DNA of 10,386 nt from Alcaligenaceae bacterium (GTDB taxonomy: Bacteria; Pseudomonadota; Gammaproteobacteria; Burkholderiales; Burkholderiaceae): the NCBI GenBank assembly GCA_947445495.1, contig CANFEI010000019.1:1-10386 (forward strand), written 5' to 3'. Below, one piece after another: positions 7,572 through 10,386 of this stretch. Each line of letters opens with the position of its first letter. The first letter of the stretch is position 1. Below the pieces are notes generated by a model. That model was not told where the DNA came from, made no database searches, and saw only the letters and a list, made by a program, of their open reading frames with translations. The position numbers and the translations under genes were made by a program.

Positions 7572-8594
7572 ATGATTATCGATTGTCACGGTCATTTCAC
7601 GACCGCCCCCGCTCAGGTCGCAAAATTTCGTACTGAGCAGATCGCCGCATTTCAACACACTGGCATAGCGCCACCCGCAGTCACTGACGACGAAATCCGT
7701 GCAGGTATCGATCAAAACCAGTTACGCATCATGCGCGAGCGTGGGATTGACATGACAATATTCTCGCCCAAAGCGGTCGCAATGGACCACCATATGGGCA
7801 GTGAAGACACCAACGTTGTTTGGGCCCGCTTTAATAACGAACTGATTCACCGCGTGTGTAAGCTCTATCCCGATCACTTTATTGGTGTATGCCAATTGCC
7901 GCAGGCCAGTGGTGTAGCGCCTGGTGCACGAGTCATCGCAGAGCTCGAGCGTTGCGTCAATGAGTTTGGCTTCATTGGTGCCAACCTCAATCCGGATCCG
8001 ACCGGCGGTCATTGGAGCGACCCACCGCTTTGGGATAAAAAATGGTGGTATCCGCTCTATGAGAAAATGGTCGAACTAGATGTGCCTGCAATGATTCACG
8101 TCAGCGGCTCGTGTAACCCGCACTTCAACGCTGTGGCTACGCACTATATCAACGGCGATACGACTGCGTTTGTACAGTTTATGACCTCCGACATTTTTAA
8201 AGATTTCCCAACACTGAAATTCATTATTCCGCATGGCGGCGGCGCGGCGCCCTACCATTGGGGACGATACCGTGGGATCGCGCAAGACATGGGCTTGCCG
8301 CCACTTGAAGAGAAAGTACTCAACAATGTATTTTTTGACACTTGCGTCTATCACCAGCCTGGCATCGATCTGTTGTTGCGCGTGCTACCCACTAAAAACA
8401 TTTTGTTCGCGTCAGAGACCGTCGGAGCCGTACAAGGCATCGATCCATTGACTAATTTCTACTACGACGACACGAAGCGCTACATCGATGCATCCCCATC
8501 TGCCGACATACAGCAGAAGCAACAAATGTTTGCGCGTAACGCCTTGAGTGTTTATCCTCGTCTACGCACACACCCTCGCTGCCAAAACTGTTGA
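7572..8594 (+). CDS. ligJ: 4-oxalomesaconate hydratase, LigJ-type amidohydrolase-superfamily protein
   Basis: LigJ hydrates 4-oxalomesaconate to 4-carboxy-4-hydroxy-2-oxoadipate in the protocatechuate 4,5-cleavage (and gallate) route, the last step before aldolase cleavage to pyruvate and oxaloacetate. The 340-residue product matches the family length and, as I recall it, the Sphingobium LigJ sequence over most of its length. Visible motifs are the N-terminal metal motif MIIDCHGH (His6, His8), AELERCVNEFGFIG (123-136), MIHVSGSCNP (174-183, metal ligand His176), PHGGGAAPYHWGR (220-232), FFDTCVYHQPG (254-264) and FASETVGAVQGIDP (279-292). Glu282 in the last motif replaces the Asp typical of decarboxylase and amidohydrolase relatives; from memory this Glu is characteristic of LigJ. 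The last ten residues look shifted relative to the family (see findings). No ring-cleavage dioxygenase, LigC, LigI or LigK is nearby, so the natural substrate could be a related unsaturated diacid. Confidence 0.9.
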   Translation: MIIDCHGHFTTAPAQVAKFRTEQIAAFQHTGIAPPAVTDDEIRAGIDQNQLRIMRERGIDMTIFSPKAVAMDHHMGSEDTNVVWARFNNELIHRVCKLYPDHFIGVCQLPQASGVAPGARVIAELERCVNEFGFIGANLNPDPTGGHWSDPPLWDKKWWYPLYEKMVELDVPAMIHVSGSCNPHFNAVATHYINGDTTAFVQFMTSDIFKDFPTLKFIIPHGGGAAPYHWGRYRGIAQDMGLPPLEEKVLNNVFFDTCVYHQPGIDLLLRVLPTKNILFASETVGAVQGIDPLTNFYYDDTKRYIDASPSADIQQKQQMFARNALSVYPRLRTHPRCQNC

Positions 8595-8598
8595 CCGA

Positions 8599-8624
8599 TA
8601 GGCGCTGACCCTTAGCTGCGCCTA
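8599..8624. other. Hairpin at the convergent ligJ/plsC junction
   Basis: TAGGCGC (8599-8605) and GCGCCTA (8618-8624) form a perfect 7-base stem with a 12-base loop, in the short gap between two convergent genes and covering the plsC stop (8612-8614). It could slow or end transcription from either side. There is no T-run on either strand, so it is not a standard intrinsic terminator and may be chance. Confidence 0.3.
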
Positions 8625-9376
8625 GCCAATGCCTCATGGATCGCATGGCGCGCAAGGCGCCCTAATTCGGCACGCGGCGGTGGCTCACCGTCCTCGGGCA
8701 CCCAAATGGGTGGAAGGAATTCAACCTCAACCATGACCCCTGTAGCGCCCAGAACCCGTCGTAAATTTTGTAAAAGCGTTTCTTCACCAACAAAAGCTGC
8801 AAAATCGCTGCGTTGCCCTTGATGATAAAAAATCAACGCGACAGGCTGAATAGGCACGGCAGCCTTGCGTGCCGGTTCAAATAAGTTGGCATAGAACGGT
8901 AACAAATCGAATCCCGACGAAGTCGTTCCTTCGGGGAATAGGCCGACGCTCTGGCCACGGGAAAATCGGCTTTGCATCGCACTGCCAACTTTATGCACGG
9001 CATGGCGCGAGGCGCGCTCTATGAAAATCGTATCGGCGCCCGCTACAAGCCAACCTAGGATCGGCCAACGACGAATTTCACTTTTAGCAATAAATATTGT
9101 TGGTCGCGTCGCATTCAAGAGGTAAATATCTAGCCACGAGACGTGATTGGATACGAGCAAGACCGCACTCTCAGCGATCGGAGTACCCCCGCCCACTATT
9201 TGAATTCCACTCAGACGCAACAGCACGCGAGACCACTGCCACTTTAACCAATCTCGTCCTCGCGCCCCGAGGAAAGGTTGAATGAGGATCAGCGCACAAA
9301 AGGCGAGTAGTACCCAAAAAATGAGAGCGGCTAACCGACAAAAAAATCTCAGGAAACTCAACCAACCAACTCCCAC
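8612..9376 (-). CDS. plsC: 1-acyl-sn-glycerol-3-phosphate acyltransferase (PlsC family)
   Basis: PlsC adds a second acyl chain to lysophosphatidic acid at the inner membrane, giving phosphatidic acid for phospholipid synthesis. The product has 254 residues from a GTG start (9374-9376). A hydrophobic N-terminal segment (about 12-36) anchors it to the membrane. The acyltransferase motif I NHVSWLD (77-83; His78 and Asp83 of HX4D) and motif III FPEGTT (147-152) are intact, and IFIAKSEIRRWPILGWL (94-110) is the expected motif II region; PIQPVAL (175-181) fits motif IV. The GTG start overlaps the upstream gene by 19 bases. A TTG at 9361-9359, overlapping the upstream TGA as TTGA and preceded by GGAG at 8 bases, is a credible alternative start that would shorten the protein by five residues. 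Its close relatives also include ornithine-lipid and lyso-ornithine acyltransferases, so the exact acceptor is inferred. Confidence 0.92.
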   Translation of the reverse strand: MGVGWLSFLRFFCRLAALIFWVLLAFCALILIQPFLGARGRDWLKWQWSRVLLRLSGIQIVGGGTPIAESAVLLVSNHVSWLDIYLLNATRPTIFIAKSEIRRWPILGWLVAGADTIFIERASRHAVHKVGSAMQSRFSRGQSVGLFPEGTTSSGFDLLPFYANLFEPARKAAVPIQPVALIFYHQGQRSDFAAFVGEETLLQNLRRVLGATGVMVEVEFLPPIWVPEDGEPPPRAELGRLARHAIHEALARRS

Positions 9377-10386
9377 GCGACCTGCCCGCGCACGATTGTT
9401 GCCTGCACGCGTCCTGGCAAGTCCATATCTAAGAAGGGTGTGTGCTTGCTTTGACTCAACAGGCTCTGACGGCTCACTTTCCAGAAAGCGATAGGGTCAA
9501 CGATACACAAATCGGCGGGAGCACCCACGCCAAGTTGCCCAGCCGAAGCAACAGCGGGTGAGCATGCACTTAACACACGACCTGGGCCACTCGTTACACG
9601 CGCCAACGCATCAACAAGAGGCACCTTTGCCTCGTGTGCCCACTTCAGTGTCAAGGACAAAAGAAGCTCAAGACCGGTCGAACCGGGCTCCGCTTCTGCA
9701 AAAGGTAACATCTTGCCCTCATCATCAACCGGCGTATGATCCGAGCAGACGACATCAATCGTGCCATCGGCGAGCCCGGCACGAATTGCATCGCGATCAC
9801 GCTGCCCACGCAAGGGCGGATCGAGCCGGAAGTTGCTGTCGTAATAACCAATATCGACATCGGTCAGATGTACGTGATTCGCTGACACGTCACAGGTAAC
9901 AGCCAGACCTTCACGTTTGGCGGCACGTACAAGATCAATTCCTGCCGCCGAAGACAAGCGGCAAAGATGTAGACGAACACCCGTCGTCCGCTGTAAATCA
10001 AACAAGGTATTGAGTGCAATCGTTTCGGCTTGTTGTGGAATACCTGACAACCCGAGGCGCGACGCATAGGCGCCACTCGCCGCAACGCCCCCCTTAGATA
10101 GCCAGGGATCTTGTGCACGCAGCCACAACATGAAATCAAACGTATGCGCATACTGCATCGCGCGAAGCAATACTGTGGTGTCGAGCACAGGCGCATCTGC
10201 TTGCGAAAACGCGATACACCCTGCGTCAGTGAGCTCGGCCATCTCTGTCAGGGTCTCTCCCTTGAGGCCCACTGTCATCGCCCCAAGCGGATACAAATTC
10301 ACCTGCGCGAGCTGTCTCGCGCGGTGTTTGAGCATTTCAACTAAGCCTGGCTCATCGAGCGTTGGGTCTGTGTCCGGCGGCAAGAC
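9358..10386 (-). CDS. pyrX: Dihydroorotase-like PyrC' (PyrX), probably non-catalytic, 3' part
   Basis: The minus-strand frame is open from the right edge to the TGA at 9360-9358; 343 codons including the stop are present. A type I dihydroorotase has about 420 residues, so roughly 80, including the HxH metal motif, are missing from the window. The codon at 10383 is an internal TTG (Leu), not the true start. Family landmarks are VLPPDTDPTLDEP at the edge, FRLDPPLRG, CSDHTPVDDEGKMLPF and PGSTGLELLL. Several metal ligands of active enzymes are replaced: FSDDG is FSQADA, the HCED His is Arg (RAQD), and the HxST His is Arg (CRLSS); only the Asp of SDHTP remains. This matches the inactive PyrC' known from Pseudomonas, which holds aspartate carbamoyltransferase (PyrB) in a dodecamer. 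A pyrB just outside the window is expected. Overlap with plsC suggests one operon. Confidence 0.9.
   Translation of the reverse strand, partial: VLPPDTDPTLDEPGLVEMLKHRARQLAQVNLYPLGAMTVGLKGETLTEMAELTDAGCIAFSQADAPVLDTTVLLRAMQYAHTFDFMLWLRAQDPWLSKGGVAASGAYASRLGLSGIPQQAETIALNTLFDLQRTTGVRLHLCRLSSAAGIDLVRAAKREGLAVTCDVSANHVHLTDVDIGYYDSNFRLDPPLRGQRDRDAIRAGLADGTIDVVCSDHTPVDDEGKMLPFAEAEPGSTGLELLLSLTLKWAHEAKVPLVDALARVTSGPGRVLSACSPAVASAGQLGVGAPADLCIVDPIAFWKVSRQSLLSQSKHTPFLDMDLPGRVQATIVRGQVAWELVG

Noticed and set aside
8076..8354. Open frame on the minus strand inside the ligJ-type gene
   Set aside because: It has no recognisable motif or ribosome-binding site and lies opposite a strongly conserved protein, so it is a shadow frame.
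9558..9899. Plus-strand open frame of 113 codons opposite pyrC'
   Set aside because: His/Arg/Ser-rich composition, no domain seen, and it overlaps a well-supported gene on the other strand.

Overview
The window looks like a chromosomal segment of a betaproteobacterium, most likely order Burkholderiales. This rests on gene content and order recalled from that group (Mpl, RNase II-family, TonB-like and AroE together; LptG and ApaH; PlsC next to a degenerate dihydroorotase), not on a database search. Coding density is very high. No rRNA, tRNA, insertion sequence, CRISPR array or phage gene was seen, and the only non-coding stretch above 40 bases is 7442-7571.

Left part (2-6605, plus strand): six genes in one apparent transcription unit. 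They are a 3' fragment of mpl (murein peptide recycling), an RNase II-family exoribonuclease, a TonB-family protein, aroE (shikimate pathway), lptG (LPS export permease) and apaH (Ap4A hydrolase). Three of the five junctions are 4-base ATGA start/stop overlaps (2829-2832, 3713-3716, 5769-5772); the other two gaps are 32 and 17 bases. The theme is cell envelope plus housekeeping.

Middle part (6602-8594): a divergently transcribed catabolic-looking pair. An alpha/beta hydrolase is on the minus strand and a LigJ-type 4-oxalomesaconate hydratase on the plus strand, sharing a 130-base intergenic region. That region holds a 37-base imperfect palindrome (7461-7497) that looks like an operator. No regulator, transporter, dioxygenase or other pathway gene is in the window. 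The hydrolase runs tail-to-tail into apaH with overlapping stop codons.

Right part (8612-10386, minus strand): plsC (lysophosphatidate acyltransferase) downstream of, and overlapping, a partial dihydroorotase-family gene. The latter has lost several metal-binding residues and is best read as the non-catalytic PyrC' (PyrX) partner of aspartate carbamoyltransferase; a pyrB just beyond the right edge is expected.

Nothing seen is clearly a new biological system. The most unusual points are the orphan LigJ/hydrolase pair with its shared palindrome, the inactive-looking PyrC', lptG sitting behind aroE without lptF, the possible C-terminal frameshift of ligJ, and an apparent excess of 8-base homopolymer runs inside core genes.
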